The position numbers and the translations under genes are program-made. 64,000 bases of DNA from Trematomus loennbergii. Its lineage: Eukaryota > Chordata > Actinopteri > Perciformes > Nototheniidae. The notes under the pieces are model-generated. The model saw only the letters and a list, made by a program, of their open reading frames with translations, had not been told where the DNA came from and ran no database searches. The stretch covers positions 310,001-374,000 of the forward strand of contig JAAOOA010000195.1 in the NCBI GenBank assembly GCA_012861695.1. Reading direction: 5' to 3'. Of this stretch, positions 47,039 through 59,240 are shown in pieces (within the stretch, counting starts at the first letter, position 1; every line of letters begins with the position of its first letter).

Positions 47039-47513
47039 TGTAACAGATGTAAATATGCAGTGGGGTTTATTTAATTTAATATTGTATAATCACACAAATT
47101 CTGTTTTATATTATTTTATTCTGTGTTCTTCATTTTATTGAATGTTAAATACCTGGCAAGGACGGAGATCAGTGGGCGGAAACCTCTGAAGTGTGGTCGC
47201 TGTGCTCAGGAGTTCATTGTTGTGAGGACTTTCCCCCCTATATATTGTGTCCCTCCCGTTTCCTCTGCAGTTTTTGTAAACGTTGCACGTGAGAGGAGTC
47301 ACTGAGGGAAACTGTTGTAAAACTGATCGTTTTTATCTGTCAGGTATGGGCCCTTTTTGTAAACGTTGCACGTGAGAGGAGTCACTGAGGGAAACTGTTG
47401 TAAAACTGATCGTTTTTATCTGTCAGTCATTAAACAGATCGTCTCAACTTTACGCTGGCTCGGGTCTCGTCCATATCAACACAACGCAGAGACCGCTTAA
47501 CCACACCGTTACA
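47039..47513 (+). repeat. Gypsy-3 5' LTR
   Basis: 475 bp, TGTAACAG...CCGTTACA. CCTATATATTG near 47238 is a TATA-like box. A 73-bp segment (TTTTTGTAAACGTTGCACGT...) is repeated at 83-bp spacing (47271 and 47354). CATTAAACAG near 47430 may be the polyadenylation signal. Confidence 0.82.
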
Positions 47514-47514
47514 C

Positions 47515-47532
47515 TTGGTGCCGTTTGACCCG
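47515..47532 (+). other. Gypsy-3 primer-binding site, tRNA-like
   Basis: TTGGTGCCGTTTGACCCG starts at the LTR border and contains the TGGTG expected for pairing with a tRNA CCA end. This contrasts with the self-priming sites of Gypsy-1/2. The tRNA was not identified. Confidence 0.6.
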
Positions 47533-48851
47533 TTGCACCCCCGATCGGCGCTCGTCTGATCTATGAGGTGTGATTTGTGCCAAAGAGTATGAGGTGATTT
47601 GTGCCAAAGAGCAGATAACTAAGCTCACTGAGCGGATACTAACGTGTCAACGTGCGCCAACGCCTCCATCAATTTTGAATGGGTTGACGTACGATACAGG
47701 CGACGTCACGACGTTGTCAGACGTCAGACGTCACGGCGACGTATCATAGGTGCGCTCAAGTACGCGCTCACGTGGCGGCGGCGTAGCTTTGAAAGTGCTA
47801 TCTTAGATACGCGTGTTGATAACGTACGTGTACATAAGCGTGTACATAAGCGTGTGAATGACGTGCGTGTGTATAAGCGCGTGAATAACGTACGTCTCGC
47901 CTCCGTTAGCATTGTATAGCATTATCCTATATTATATTTTTCGAATGATTCCGCTCCTACAGTAGTTTGGAGAGTGTTACAGGTACACTTTCTCATCGGC
48001 ACAGTATTGGTATCAGAAGAGAGGGGAATAATAATTAATAATCATTAGTATGAGAATATTTGCTGGTGTTGTACTCGAGACCGGTCTCCAGACCACTTTT
48101 TAACGGTATTGGTCTCGGAATCGACTGCATTTGGTTTCGTATTGTCTCTGTATCGGACCTATAGGACTCGAGATTTTATGTCAAGACCGGTTAAGACCAA
48201 GGCTGTGGCTGGGGATGTGATGAGGATCGGGAACCAAAATCCGGTTCCGATTTGGAACAAATAGCAATTGTCCGGTACGGGGATTAATAAGAGTTGTGTC
48301 TAGCAGCTGTCTCTCTCTCTCTCTCTGCTCGGGAACAGCTGATCGCTGCACTGCGATCACCTGTCCCTCCCTCCCTCAAGGTGTGTGTGGTGTGTGTGTG
48401 TCTGTGTCTGTGTGTCTCATTCACTGTCCCTCAGGTTGTAGCATGTTTCGATTGCCAGTTTGTGGCTTGTATGTCTTGTGAACGCAACGCTGGCATGATG
48501 TGATGTGCCTGCTGACATGGCTCTAATAAACACACAGGACTAAAATAATACGTGTTTAATTCAGCCCAGATGCGGTGACTGCAGGCCAAATCCATTAATG
48601 CGGCATATATTGAAGGTGTTCAAAGTTGCACCGGTATGAAGCGCAGTGAGAACCACGCACCTGTCAGACCAGACCTTTATATATACAGTCTATGTCAGAC
48701 TGGCGAATGCGCACATTTAAATGTCAGGAGAATAATGAAGATGTGATTGGTTGTTCCACTCTCCGTTTCTCACGAGACCAGCGCGCTGCTGTTTACATTA
48801 GTGTGGACTGGACCGACTGAAACTGACGGCAAGGTTAATTATTGTGGAAGG

Positions 48852-48919
48852 ATGGACCCCCATCCTGCAAAAAAAGGCAGCGAAATGTGCTAAAATCACT
48901 GATTTATTCAGAACCCCCC
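48852..48919 (+). pseudogene. First exon of element-borne gene, left copy (frameshifted)
   Basis: ATG at 48852 opens MDPHPAKK; one extra A in the following run (seven instead of six) breaks the frame. A donor GTATGG follows. The intact version is in the right copy (59305-59241). Confidence 0.5.
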
Positions 48920-49352
48920 GTATGGTATAGAATGACGAAGCAGAAAGTGAGCGAACATTATGAGCCACATTTCTTTCTATATTGTAGCCTGATGTGCACA
49001 TCGACTGTCAACAAAACTGTTTCTCAGTCCAATGCTAAGTTAGTATAGGCCCTGTGTGACTGGAGACTATAAGGCTACACAAAACCCAAACATGTCCTTA
49101 TGTTACTCAAGGCAAATATATGTAATATAACCGTTAGACTGCAGCTAACTGTGGGGCAACAAACCCCTCATACTGTGAGGAATAACTTGAGATGGTTATG
49201 TTGTCTAAAGGGGAGACAATCATTATGGTATTAGGCCATGCAAATACAGGGTCAACTAAGTGATAAAATAAGTGTTGCATAATATATGTTCTTGAATAAT
49301 GTTATTTCATAAATAGTTGTTAATGTAATGATTACATATTCTCCTTATTCAG

Positions 49353-49425
49353 TTCCACTATCAGATGATGCTGATGGTGATGACCCTGAGGGAGAGATGC
49401 AGAGCTCAGTGGACAGAACTGGCAG
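49353..49425 (+). other. Second exon-like piece, left copy
   Basis: Between acceptor TTCTCCTTATTCAG and donor GTACAG, 73 bp, open in one frame with an acidic peptide (PLSDDADGDDPEGEMQSS). Mirrored at 58742-58814. No following exon with a transposase domain was found. Confidence 0.45.
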
Positions 49426-50554
49426 GTACAGAGGAAACTGTTTCAATAGGCTATGTCTATGAAAACACTGAACAAAACAAAGGAAATGTAATGACAACAG
49501 TATAAGCAAGCTATGTTCATGTTCTCTCAATAAGTTACTATAGTTATTGATCAGAGTTTAATCCATTTGAGGTCCACCCCCAAATAAAACATGTTCACAT
49601 GGAAAGGTTCCCAAATACATATGCACACCTTTTTTTTAACAATATCCTATGTCCATATGTTTCTATTTAAGTAGTAGATTCAAACTGTAGGGCTATCACT
49701 ACGGGCAGCAACGTTGTAAATATTGACGATACATCCAGCAAAACGCCCCCAAACAAAACTGGTAGTGGCCTGGCTGGGTGTATAATTCCCGGCCTGACCT
49801 ATGGTCCCAGTCCGGCCCTGCTGACACATCACACACCCGTACACTACAGACATCACTGATTAACTGATATCACAATTGAGTTACTCTCTTTAAATAAATA
49901 TACTGTAATTGGAAAATAATCATGTGTGGTGTCCTTGTTTTGTCCGTCCTTGAGCCAGGGCTCCCTATTGTTGTATAGGTTAATGGTGTGTGTAACACAA
50001 ACATAATAAATCATTGGATAGTGTTATATAATAGAAATAAAGTAATGTATTAAGACTCAGTGCGAGTTATTACTTTCTTCCTTTACTTGGCATTCTTCAA
50101 AATACACAGACATTGCAGCACATCGTTTCACGTCTTTGTACTTTCTCAGCATTAAAGTGCAATGTGTTGGCGAACCTTTGTTTCCTCCTGACAGCTCACT
50201 TAAAGGTATATTCAATTCAATTCAATAGCTTTATTAGCATGACCTCAGTTACATATAGTATTGCCAAAGCTCTGTATAGTTGCAACATCTATAAAAATAT
50301 ATATATTACAAATATATATACTCCCCCTTGTGGCCAAAGGGGGACACAACTCTTGTCTTCAGAAGTATGCTTGAGTGCAGCAAAATGTAGCACAGTGACT
50401 ATTTTGTCAACTAAACATCATAAAACAATACATATTTTAGTAAACGGGACATTATAATCTCCACACATTAACTCTATATTTGCCTCTGCCATGGTGCTGA
50501 AATGAAATAAAATAAACAATATATAGGGGTTGCCTCTTCTCTGAACTTCTCATT

Positions 50555-51474
50555 CCAGAATTGGAGGACATTTCATGTCCCCCATATAAAAAATCTAATA
50601 ATCCATGCCCAAAAAGCTAAGACATGCACTTGTTGTGTTAAATATACTTGTCTTGAGACAAGATGCATATAAAGTTGTAGAAAAAGTGGTTTCAAAATAT
50701 TATTTAAAATATCAAATAGCTCTCGAACACCCCCTAAAATTGCCCTTTTCTCTTGTCCCAGCTTCTTGGTGACCAACTTGCATGTCAAATATAACATTTA
50801 AAATAGGGTTTTTATTTACTTTTTTGGTATTATTCTATTGATATATGTGTCTTGTAATGGTAAAATCAATTTGTTAAATCATAAACACATTTTAAATAAC
50901 AGTAATTTTGCACAGAAGGTGTGTCCCTCAACATGCGCGCAACCCTGTTACCGAAACCTTTTTAGCTTGGCAGAGGAAGTGAAAAAACTGTTTGTCGCAT
51001 GACACAGTGGAAAGGACATCAGCAAGCCATGTGCTACCATGGGTAGACCAAAACTAAGTCCTCTCTTTTATTTGTAATATATTTCCAATCTTGTCACTCT
51101 TGAAGGAGTGTGGCACTCATACAAACGCAACCCTGTTACTCAAATTATGAGACTAAAACAAATTAATTTCAAATGTATCTTTCTTTAGTTAAATATCTAA
51201 GTGTGTCCATTCCTTGACAATAGCATTACATTGTGCAGCTAGCATTAATTCCTGAGGTAAAAGCTAAAATTAGCATTGATTTTCAACCCTGTTACTATAA
51301 TTAGAGTAACAGGGTTAATTCTTCATTGGAAAATATACATTTGATGCCTTAGCTGGGCAAATCACTTTTTTTGATGGTTTATTATCTGTTTTTCCTAAAT
51401 ACATAACAAAAAATAATAAAATGAAAGGTTCATTTTTCAAAAATGTTGGTGTCTAAATTGTCCTCCAATTCTGG
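50555..51474. repeat. Inner MITE with 19-bp inverted ends
   Basis: CCAGAATTGGAGGACATTT and AAATTGTCCTCCAATTCTGG bound about 920 bp. Inside are four AACCCTGTTAC sites (50941, 51129, 51285, and inverted at 51306-51316). The mirror copy lies at 52451-57580, where the hAT has inserted. Confidence 0.7.
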
Positions 51475-54175
51475 ACCCGTATACTGCATCCCTCCAAATC
51501 AAATAAACCATAAACAAATACATAAAGTCGTGTTCACTGCAGCGATCTATTTCACACACAAAACTATATGAAAACTTGGTGATATACAGTTTTCTCCTGG
51601 AGACCAAGGGAAGACAGGCTTCTCCTGTTTTTTCAGCCTTTGTTATCATTTTGATAATTAAAAATATATATTCTTGTCTGTGGTTGTTTTTTGCATTCAG
51701 GGCATACAAGAGGTGTAACATTATTTTAATACCAAAACTATATTGAAATAGATTCTAGCTTGAACAGCAACGTAGCTGTAACATTACTGGGTTATTTGGT
51801 GATAACTAAGTAAAGTAACTTCAGACGCAGACGTCACGTAGCTTCTCAGACGAGAGGGGTGGCGACGAGAGTGTCACGTTACTTCTCTCACGCATAGTTC
51901 ACGGCATGGTAGGCGACGACCGACACGATTGTCTGCTCAGTGAGTTCGCTCTTTGGCACAAATCACACCTCATAAAAGAGCGAACTCACTGAGCAGACAA
52001 TCGTGTCGGTCGTCGCCTACCATGCCGTGAACTATGCCGTGAGAGAAGTAACGTGACACTCTCGTCGCCACCCCTCTCGTCTGAGAAGCTACGTGACGTC
52101 TGCGTCTGAAGTGACTTTACTTAGTTATCACCAAATAACCCAGTAATGTTACAGCTACGTTGCTGTTCAAGCTAGAATCTATTTCAATATAGTTTTGGTA
52201 TTAAAATAATGTTACACCTCTTGTATGCCCTGAATGCAAAAAAAAACCACAGACAAGAATATATATTTTTAATTATCAAAATGATAACAAAGGCTGAAAA
52301 AACAGGAGAAGCCTGTCTTCCCTTGGTCTCCAGGAGAAAACTGTATATCACCAAGTTTTCATATAGTTTTGTGTGTGAAATAGATCGCTGCAGTGAACAC
52401 GACTTTATGTATTTGTTTATGGTTTATTTGATTTGGAGGGATGCAGTATTCCAGAATTGGAGGACAATTTAGACACCAACATTTTGAAAAATGAACCTTT
52501 CATTTTATTATTTTTTGTTATGTATTTAGGAAAAACAGATAATAAACCATCAAAAAAAGTGATTTGCCCAGCTAAGGCATCAAATGTATATTTTCCAATG
52601 AAGAATTAACCCTGTTACTCTAATTATAGTAACAGGGTTGAAAATCAATGCTAATTTTAGCTTTTACCTCAGGAATTAATGCTAGCTGCACAATGTAATG
52701 CTATTGTCAAGGAATGGACACACTTAGATATTTAACTAAAGAAAGATACATTTGAAATTAATTTGTTTTAGTCTCATAATTTGAGTAACAGGGTTGCGTT
52801 TGTATGAGTGCCACACTCCTTCAAGAGTGACAAGATTGGAAATATATTACAATAAAAGAGAGGACTTAGTTTTTTAACCCATGGTAGTAGCACATGGCTT
52901 GCTGATGTCCTTTCCACTGTGTCATGCGACAAACAGTTTTTTCACTTCCTCTGCCAAGCTAAAAAGGTTTCGGTAACAGGGTTGCGCGCAGGGGTTAAAT
53001 TGGGCCGGGGCTGTCCGGGGCTAAGCCCCGGCACATAGGAAAAGCTCTGACGTCATCACCCTCGCATATTTTTAACAATGTATGCAGCATGCCTATATCA
53101 TATGTTTACACAAAAAAGATATACATGTTAAAACTTTTCTTCTATATGTTAAGGTTCTTAATAATTCGAAAAATCAATAAAACACTCTTTCTAGCTGTAG
53201 GGAGCATAAATAAGAAGACGCGACGATGACTTGCACTTTTCAAATTTTTCGCGGGGTTCCCCCTTATTTATTTTCTTCAAATCTACTTTGCTGATCGGCG
53301 ACCACACAGTCTCTTCCGTCAGTCACACAGACAGCCAGCAGTGACAGGTGAATCCGGGAAAGGTGTGGAGAAAAATAGGTAATACGCTGACAGGTTTCTT
53401 AACATGAATTGCTCTGATATTCTACTTTTACGTTCGACTACCATTAAGTTAAATAACGTTTTTTTGTTTGACTAACTTTTGATCAAATCAAGCGTTTCTT
53501 AAACTAAGAGAAAGACACCAGCCAGTGGTCGATATTGTGGACTTTATTTTAGAATAGCAGATCTCTGCGACCAACTATAGTATGTCGGCTTAGTGTCAGT
53601 GAACGTGTGTCTCTGCTCCGATCGTGAGCTACACTGCAGCACCTCCCGCGGGACTCTGCTGCGGTTCCTCCGTGCAGAGCGCCCGTTTCCTAAACCATGC
53701 TATGCAGGGGCGGTTCTAGGGGGGGGCAAACAGGGGCCAGTGCACTGACCCCTCCAAAAAAAAGTTACAATATTACGATTTATTGGAACTAAATCAAATC
53801 AGAGACCCGGATGTACAGTGGAGATTAAACTGTTCATTACCTTATAAAAGCAAATACTGTTTATGTTTTTTAATTAAATTGTCACTTAAAGTTACTAAAA
53901 CAAATACTAAAAATGAAAAAACTACTGAAACACAGGACTGTAACTTAAATTGACCAAAACAAATACCAATTACTGTATTATATGTTTATTTTACAAAATT
54001 ACTTTATACTGTCTTTGTCAATTTAACCTGCTTTTATTGTGCCCCTCTCATGAAATAACTGGCCCCAGCCTGATGCTATGTATGTGTGTGCATAAAGCTG
54101 AGATATGCATATATTTATTTCCTTTCTCTTTGAAAGTTTCAGAGGTTAAAGTGAGGCATGATGCAGAAATGAGAA

Positions 54176-54216
54176 ATGAGTGCAAAAAAGAGGAAACTTA
54201 CAGACTTCTTTAAAAG
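54176..54216 (+). CDS. hAT transposase, candidate first exon
   Basis: ATG at 54176 opens MSAKKRKLTDFFK, followed by the donor GTATGC. The basic stretch plus LTDFF resembles nuclear-localisation and PIP-box-like starts common in hAT/ZBED-type proteins. The obvious acceptor at 54316 (AAATGCAG) leads out of frame with the main ORF, so splicing is unresolved. Confidence 0.45.
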
Positions 54217-54400
54217 GTATGCAAGACATCACTGCTGCTTAGCGTGTCAAAGCCATTTGTATCTTTTATTTATTCACCATAAGTTCCTTTGTTAATTATC
54301 CTACATTTAAATGCAGAGTTGAGCAGAACAAGGCAGGTGATGGGCGAGCAGGGAAGCTTGGAAAAGAGAGAGGATCAGAGCAGCGTAAAGAAGGAAGGGA

Positions 54401-56770
54401 GTGGAGGAACGAGAGGAGAGGAGAGGAGTAGAGCAGGCTGAGGAGAGGAGAGCAGAGCAGCCTGAGGAGGACAGAGGAGCAGGGCAGTTTGAGGAGGACA
54501 GAGGAGCAGGGCAGCCTGAGGAGAGCAGAGCAGAGCAGCCTGAGAAGAGCAGAGCAGAGCAGCCTGTAGAGGACAGAGGAGCAGGGCAGCCTGAGGAGAG
54601 CAGAGCAGAGCAGCCTGAGGAGGACAGAGGAGCAGGGCAGCCTGAGGAGAGCAGAGCAGAGCAGCCTGAGGAGGACAGAGGGGCAGCGCAGCCTGAAGAG
54701 AGCAGAGCAGGGCAGTTTGAGGAGGACAGAGGAGCAGAGCATGGAAGCAGTGTAGGAAAGGCTGACAACTTGCCTGACTGCTGGAATCAAAGTCAATTTG
54801 AATATTTTACACAGAAATATCCATTTCTAATAATTGGAAATAAAAAAATAGGATGCAAATCATGCAGGGAAGCGGGATCCCTTGGGGCAATGAGAACAGG
54901 GAAACAGAGGTACTCATTCTCTACTGAATGGCAGAACTGTAGGGTAGGCCCATATGGCAACAGCAATGAGAAGCAAATGAAATCTTTGAGAAAGAAAATA
55001 AATGAACATAGTGTCTCACAGAGTCACAAATTAGCACAGGACATAGTAAAAAGACAAAATGAAGAAGCTTTAAAATCAAGCTTTCTAAAAACTCAAAAAG
55101 ACATTTTGGCTTCCACCCATAATGTCTTTAGAACGGCAAACTACATTGCAAAAAATAACCGGCCATACTCTGATCATCCTGGACTAATAGAACTACAAAT
55201 GATAAATGGTGTAAATGTTGGCCGCGTACTCCACTCAAATGTTACATGTACAGACATTGTACATTTTATCTCAAAAGAAATGAGGGAAGCCCTATTGGCA
55301 AGTATCAAAGTGACCCGACCAAAGCTAACTGTTCTTGTGGATGAAAGCACATCATTAAGCAAGAAGTCTTGTCTTATTGTGTACCTAAGAACGTCAGTTG
55401 ATAGCTCAGAGCCAGTGACCTTCTTCCTAGATCTTCTCGAGCTAGAGAGTACAACTGCAGATGGAATCATTAGTCAACTACTGAACTGTCTACAGAAATA
55501 TGGTCTTGATGATGCTTTTCTGAAAGAATGTCTGGTGGGATTCTGCTCAGATGGAGCCTCCGTAATGGTAGGCAGAAAGAATGGTGTCTACACAAAACTG
55601 AGAAGTAAGTACCCAGGCCTCATAGGCTGGCATTGTCTAAACCATAGGTTGGAGTTGTCTGTGTCAGATGCAGTCAAGCACTGCACCGAAACCAACCACT
55701 TCACAGCTTTTCTTGACAAGCTATACTGTCTCTATCATCAGTCACCAAAGAACTTAAGAGAGCTTGATGCTGCAGTCTCTGAAGTAGGTGTATGCTTGAG
55801 GAAGATTGGTCGCGTCCTCGGGATAAGGTGGGTGGCTTCATCTTTTAGGACAGTAAATGCTGTTTGGACCATGTATGCTGCACTCTATCATCACCTCACA
55901 TCTGCAAGTGTAGATGTGAACCGTTCCTCAAATGATAGATGCATGTATGAGGGGCTAGCAGCAAAGCTGACGTCAGTTGCTTCTGTTAAAAACCTGGGAC
56001 TGATGATGGATGCACTTGAGGAGCTGAAAGACCTGTCTGAGGCTCTACAGTCGAGAGACATTAGACTGTCTCAATCAGTAAATCTGATCAAAAGACAGCT
56101 AGATGTTTTTAAAACCATGAGCAGGAACCCAGACAGTGGTCTGTTCTACAAAACCGCATGTGAGGCAGAGCAGCAAGGTGTTTTTAATGGCATAACACTA
56201 CGCAATGACCCAAGGCAGAAGATAATAGATCCCACAAAGTTTTATGCAGCACTATGCAAAAGCATGGAAACAAGGATGGTCACAAGTGAAGAGGAATCCC
56301 TCTTTCAAAAGGTCAATGTTCTTGATACAAAGACATGGCCAAGCCCTCTACCATTAATGTATGGTGAGTGTGAAATAAGAGAGCTATGCACTCTTTTGAA
56401 AATCGGATTCTCTGGTGTTAAGCAAAGTTATAGGGACTTTAAGGAGAATGCCAGTGTGCCGATGCACATGTCCCTTCTAAAGCTTAAGAATGCAGTGGAA
56501 ACCATTGCTGTGAGCAGTGCAGAGTGTGAGAGGGGTTTCTCAGAAATGAATGCAGTTGTAACATCAATGCGCTCACAACTGAAAACTCAAAATGTCTCTG
56601 CTCTAATGTTCATTCAAATGGTTGGACCTCCTCTTACCTCTTGGGACCCCACGAAATATGTGAGGAAGTGGGTGGCTACCAGAAGGTCTGCAGACCATTT
56701 AGCCTGTAGACAAAGATGCACGACTACACAGGCTTCCCCCTATCAGCCCATCTGGGATTTGATGAAGTAG
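54401..56770 (+). CDS. hAT-superfamily transposase (KIAA1586/ZNF862-like)
   Basis: An open frame of about 789 codons; no ATG lies at its 5' end (first codon GTG), so the start is probably supplied by an upstream exon. Residues 1-115 are a Glu/Arg-rich repeat (QPEEDRGAGQPEESRAE units of variable length). Next a zinc-finger-like CKSC...H...H segment (about 151-211), then the hAT catalytic region: VLVDESTSLS (D314), FCSDGASVMVG (D384), WHCLNHRLEL (about 409), IRWVASSF, and a C-terminal hAT dimerisation domain (SSAECERGFSEMN...LKTQNVSALMFI, about 704-735). It cuts and pastes the element in the nucleus. Stop TAG 56768-56770. Similar proteins have been domesticated in vertebrates (KIAA1586), but TIRs and TSD show that this copy is a real transposon. 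Confidence 0.9.
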   Translation: MEEREERRGVEQAEERRAEQPEEDRGAGQFEEDRGAGQPEESRAEQPEKSRAEQPVEDRGAGQPEESRAEQPEEDRGAGQPEESRAEQPEEDRGAAQPEESRAGQFEEDRGAEHGSSVGKADNLPDCWNQSQFEYFTQKYPFLIIGNKKIGCKSCREAGSLGAMRTGKQRYSFSTEWQNCRVGPYGNSNEKQMKSLRKKINEHSVSQSHKLAQDIVKRQNEEALKSSFLKTQKDILASTHNVFRTANYIAKNNRPYSDHPGLIELQMINGVNVGRVLHSNVTCTDIVHFISKEMREALLASIKVTRPKLTVLVDESTSLSKKSCLIVYLRTSVDSSEPVTFFLDLLELESTTADGIISQLLNCLQKYGLDDAFLKECLVGFCSDGASVMVGRKNGVYTKLRSKYPGLIGWHCLNHRLELSVSDAVKHCTETNHFTAFLDKLYCLYHQSPKNLRELDAAVSEVGVCLRKIGRVLGIRWVASSFRTVNAVWTMYAALYHHLTSASVDVNRSSNDRCMYEGLAAKLTSVASVKNLGLMMDALEELKDLSEALQSRDIRLSQSVNLIKRQLDVFKTMSRNPDSGLFYKTACEAEQQGVFNGITLRNDPRQKIIDPTKFYAALCKSMETRMVTSEEESLFQKVNVLDTKTWPSPLPLMYGECEIRELCTLLKIGFSGVKQSYRDFKENASVPMHMSLLKLKNAVETIAVSSAECERGFSEMNAVVTSMRSQLKTQNVSALMFIQMVGPPLTSWDPTKYVRKWVATRRSADHLACRQRCTTTQASPYQPIWDLMK

Positions 56771-58741
56771 CTGGTCGTACATACAGTAATGTTGTTGAAC
56801 TGCTTATATTGATGTGGACTTTCATTCCTCAATCAGTTCAGATAGGGTAATGTCTCTGTACTCATATCGTTTTTTTTTAATGTTCTTGAGTAAGTGTGCA
56901 GAGAAATGTTGACTTAAAATGGCAATTTGAAGGTCTGTAATTTGTGAAAAATGTTTGTGTATATATTAATAGTTTCAAATGTAAATTCATTCCAGTTAAA
57001 TAATACTAATAAAAAGACGGTCTAATTAACATACTTTCTATGTTTACTGTCTCGATTGGTGGCATCAAATAGTGCATCTGATACAGGAGCAGTTGCTTTA
57101 GGATTGGGCCTCATATATAGCCCGCTAGCCCGCAACCCCCCCCCCCCCAAAAACACAGCCCCCCCACATGTCAAATCCCAATTTAACCCCTGGTTGCGCG
57201 CATGTTGAGGGACACACCTTCTGTGCAAAATTACTGTTATTTAAAATGTGTTTATGATTTAACAAATTGATTTTACCATTACAAGACACATATATCAATA
57301 GAATAATACCAAAAAAGTAAATAAAAACCCTATTTTAAATGTTATATTTGACATGCAAGTTGGTCACCAAGAAGCTGGGACAAGAGAAAAGGGCAATTTT
57401 AGGGGTGTTCGAGAGCTATTTGATATTTTAAATAATATTTTGAAACCACTTTTTCTTCAACTTTATATGCATCTTGTCTCAAGACAAGTATATTTAACAC
57501 AACAAGTGCATGTCTTAGCTTTTTGGGCATGGATTATTAGATTTTTTATATGGGGGACATGAAATGTCCTCCAATTCTGGAATGAGAAGTTCAGAGAAGA
57601 GGCAACCCCTATATATTGTTTATTTGATTTCATTTCAGCACCATGGCAGAGGCAAATATAGAGTTAATGTGTGGAGATTATAATGTCCCGTTTACTAAAA
57701 TATGTAGGCTATTGTTTTTTGATGTTTAGTTGACAAAATAGTCACTGTGCTACATTTTGCTGCACTCAAGCATACTTCTGAAGACAAGAGTTGTGTCCCC
57801 CTTTGGCCACAAGGGGGAGTATATATATATTGTATATATATATATTTTGTCTAGATGTTGCAACTATACAGAGCTTTGGCAATACTATATGTAACTGAGG
57901 TCATGCTAATAAAGCTATTGAATTGAATTGAATATACCTTTAAGTGAGCTGTCAGGAGGAAACAAAGGTTCGCCAACACATTGCACTTTAAAGCTGAGAA
58001 AGTACAAAGACGTGAAACGATGTGCTGCAATGTCTGTGTATCTTTGAAGAATGCCAAGTAAAGGAAGAAAGTAATAACTCGCACTGAGTCTTAATACATT
58101 ACTTTATTTCTATTATATAGAAACACTATCCAATGATTTATTATGTTTGTGTTACACACACCATTACTGAATTCATTCTAAAACCAAGAATAACCTACAT
58201 ACAACAATAGGGAGCCCTGGCTCAAGGACGGACAAAACAAGGACACCACACATGATTATTTTCCAATTACAGTATATTTATTTAAAGAGAGCAACTCAAT
58301 TGTGATATCAGTTAATCAGTAATGTGTGTAGTGTACGGGTGTGTGATGTGTCAGCAGGGCCGGACTGGGACCATAGCAGGCCGGGAATCATACACCCAGC
58401 CAGGCCACTACTAGTTTTGTTTGGGGGCGTTTTGCTGGATGTATCGTCAATATTTACAACGTTGCTGCCCTTAGTGATAGCCCTAGAGTTTGAATCTACT
58501 ACTTAAATAGAAACATATGGACATAGGATATTGTTAAAAAAAGGTGTGCATATGTATTTGGGAACCTTTCCATGTGAACATGTTTTATTTGGGGGTGGAC
58601 CTCAAATGGATTAAACTGTGATCAATAACTATAGTAACTTATTGAGAGAACATGAACATAGCTTGCTTATACTGTTGTCATTACATTTCCTTTGTTCAGT
58701 GTTTTCATAGACATAGCCTATTGAAACAGTTTCCTCTGTAC

Positions 58742-58814
58742 CTGCCAGTTCTGTCCACTGAGCTCTGCATCTCTCCCTCAGGGTCATCACCATCAGCATC
58801 ATCTGATAGTGGAA
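58742..58814 (-). other. Second exon-like piece, right copy
   Basis: Mirror of 49353-49425, with the same splice signals and open acidic frame. Confidence 0.45.
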
Positions 58815-59240
58815 CTGAATAAGGAGAACATGTAATCATTACATTAACAACTATATATGAAATAACATTATTCAAGAACATACATTATGCAACACTTATT
58901 TTATCACTTAGTTGACCCTGTATTTGCATGGCATAATACCATAATGAGTGTCTCCCCTTTAGACAACATAACCATCTCAAGTTCACAGTATGAGGGGTTT
59001 GTAGCCCCACAGTTAGCTGCAGTCTAACGGTTATATTACATATATTTGCCTTGAGTAACATTAAGGACATGTTTGGGTTAGCCTTATAGTCTCCAGTCAC
59101 ACAGGGCCTATACTAACTTAGCATTGGACTGAGAAACTGTTTTGTTGACAGTCGATGTGCACATCAGGCTACAATATAGAAAGAAATGTGGCTCATAATG
59201 TTCGCTCACTTACTTTCTGCTTCGTCATTCTATACCATAC

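Larger units (their letters stand above)
47562..51974 (+). mobile_element. Left (complete) copy of the TIR element
   Basis: 4413 bp with both TIRs (TATGAGGTG...CACCTCATA). Near the left end a GC-rich block with repeats of ACATAAGCGTGT (47640-47900) and a duplicated end motif (GATTTGTGCCAAAGAG twice). It holds two exon-like pieces (48852-48919, 49353-49425), a TATA-like box (CTTTATATATAC, about 48676) and an inner MITE. The rest (49430-50550) is non-coding, including a segment GGCCTGGCTGGGTGTATAAT and a retroelement tail ATTCAATTCAATTCAATAGC. Confidence 0.85.
52989..57192 (+). mobile_element. hAT transposon, probably autonomous, TSD GTTGCGCG
   Basis: Ends CAGGGGTTAAATTGGG (52989) and CCCAATTTAACCCCTG (to 57192), a perfect 16-bp inverted repeat, flanked by the 8-bp duplication GTTGCGCG (52981-52988 and 57193-57200). 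The empty site is present in the left arm (CATGCGCGCAACCCTG). Contains one long transposase ORF. 52989-54175 and 56771-57192 are non-coding; a C-run lies at 57137-57148. Confidence 0.95.

Noticed and set aside
47644..47919. Arg-rich ORF (WVDVRYRRRHDV...), mirrored at 60276-60533
   Set aside because: It comes from the GC-rich subterminal repeats; the frame differs between the arms, so it is not under coding constraint.
51437..52472. Mirrored ORFs of about 90 codons (MLHLLYALNAK...) in both arms of the palindrome
   Set aside because: AT-rich, no domain, no promoter or splice context; they are conserved only by the inverted duplication.
54296..54796. Minus-strand Leu/Ser/Cys-rich ORFs
   Set aside because: They are antisense to the coding repeat of the hAT transposase N-terminus.
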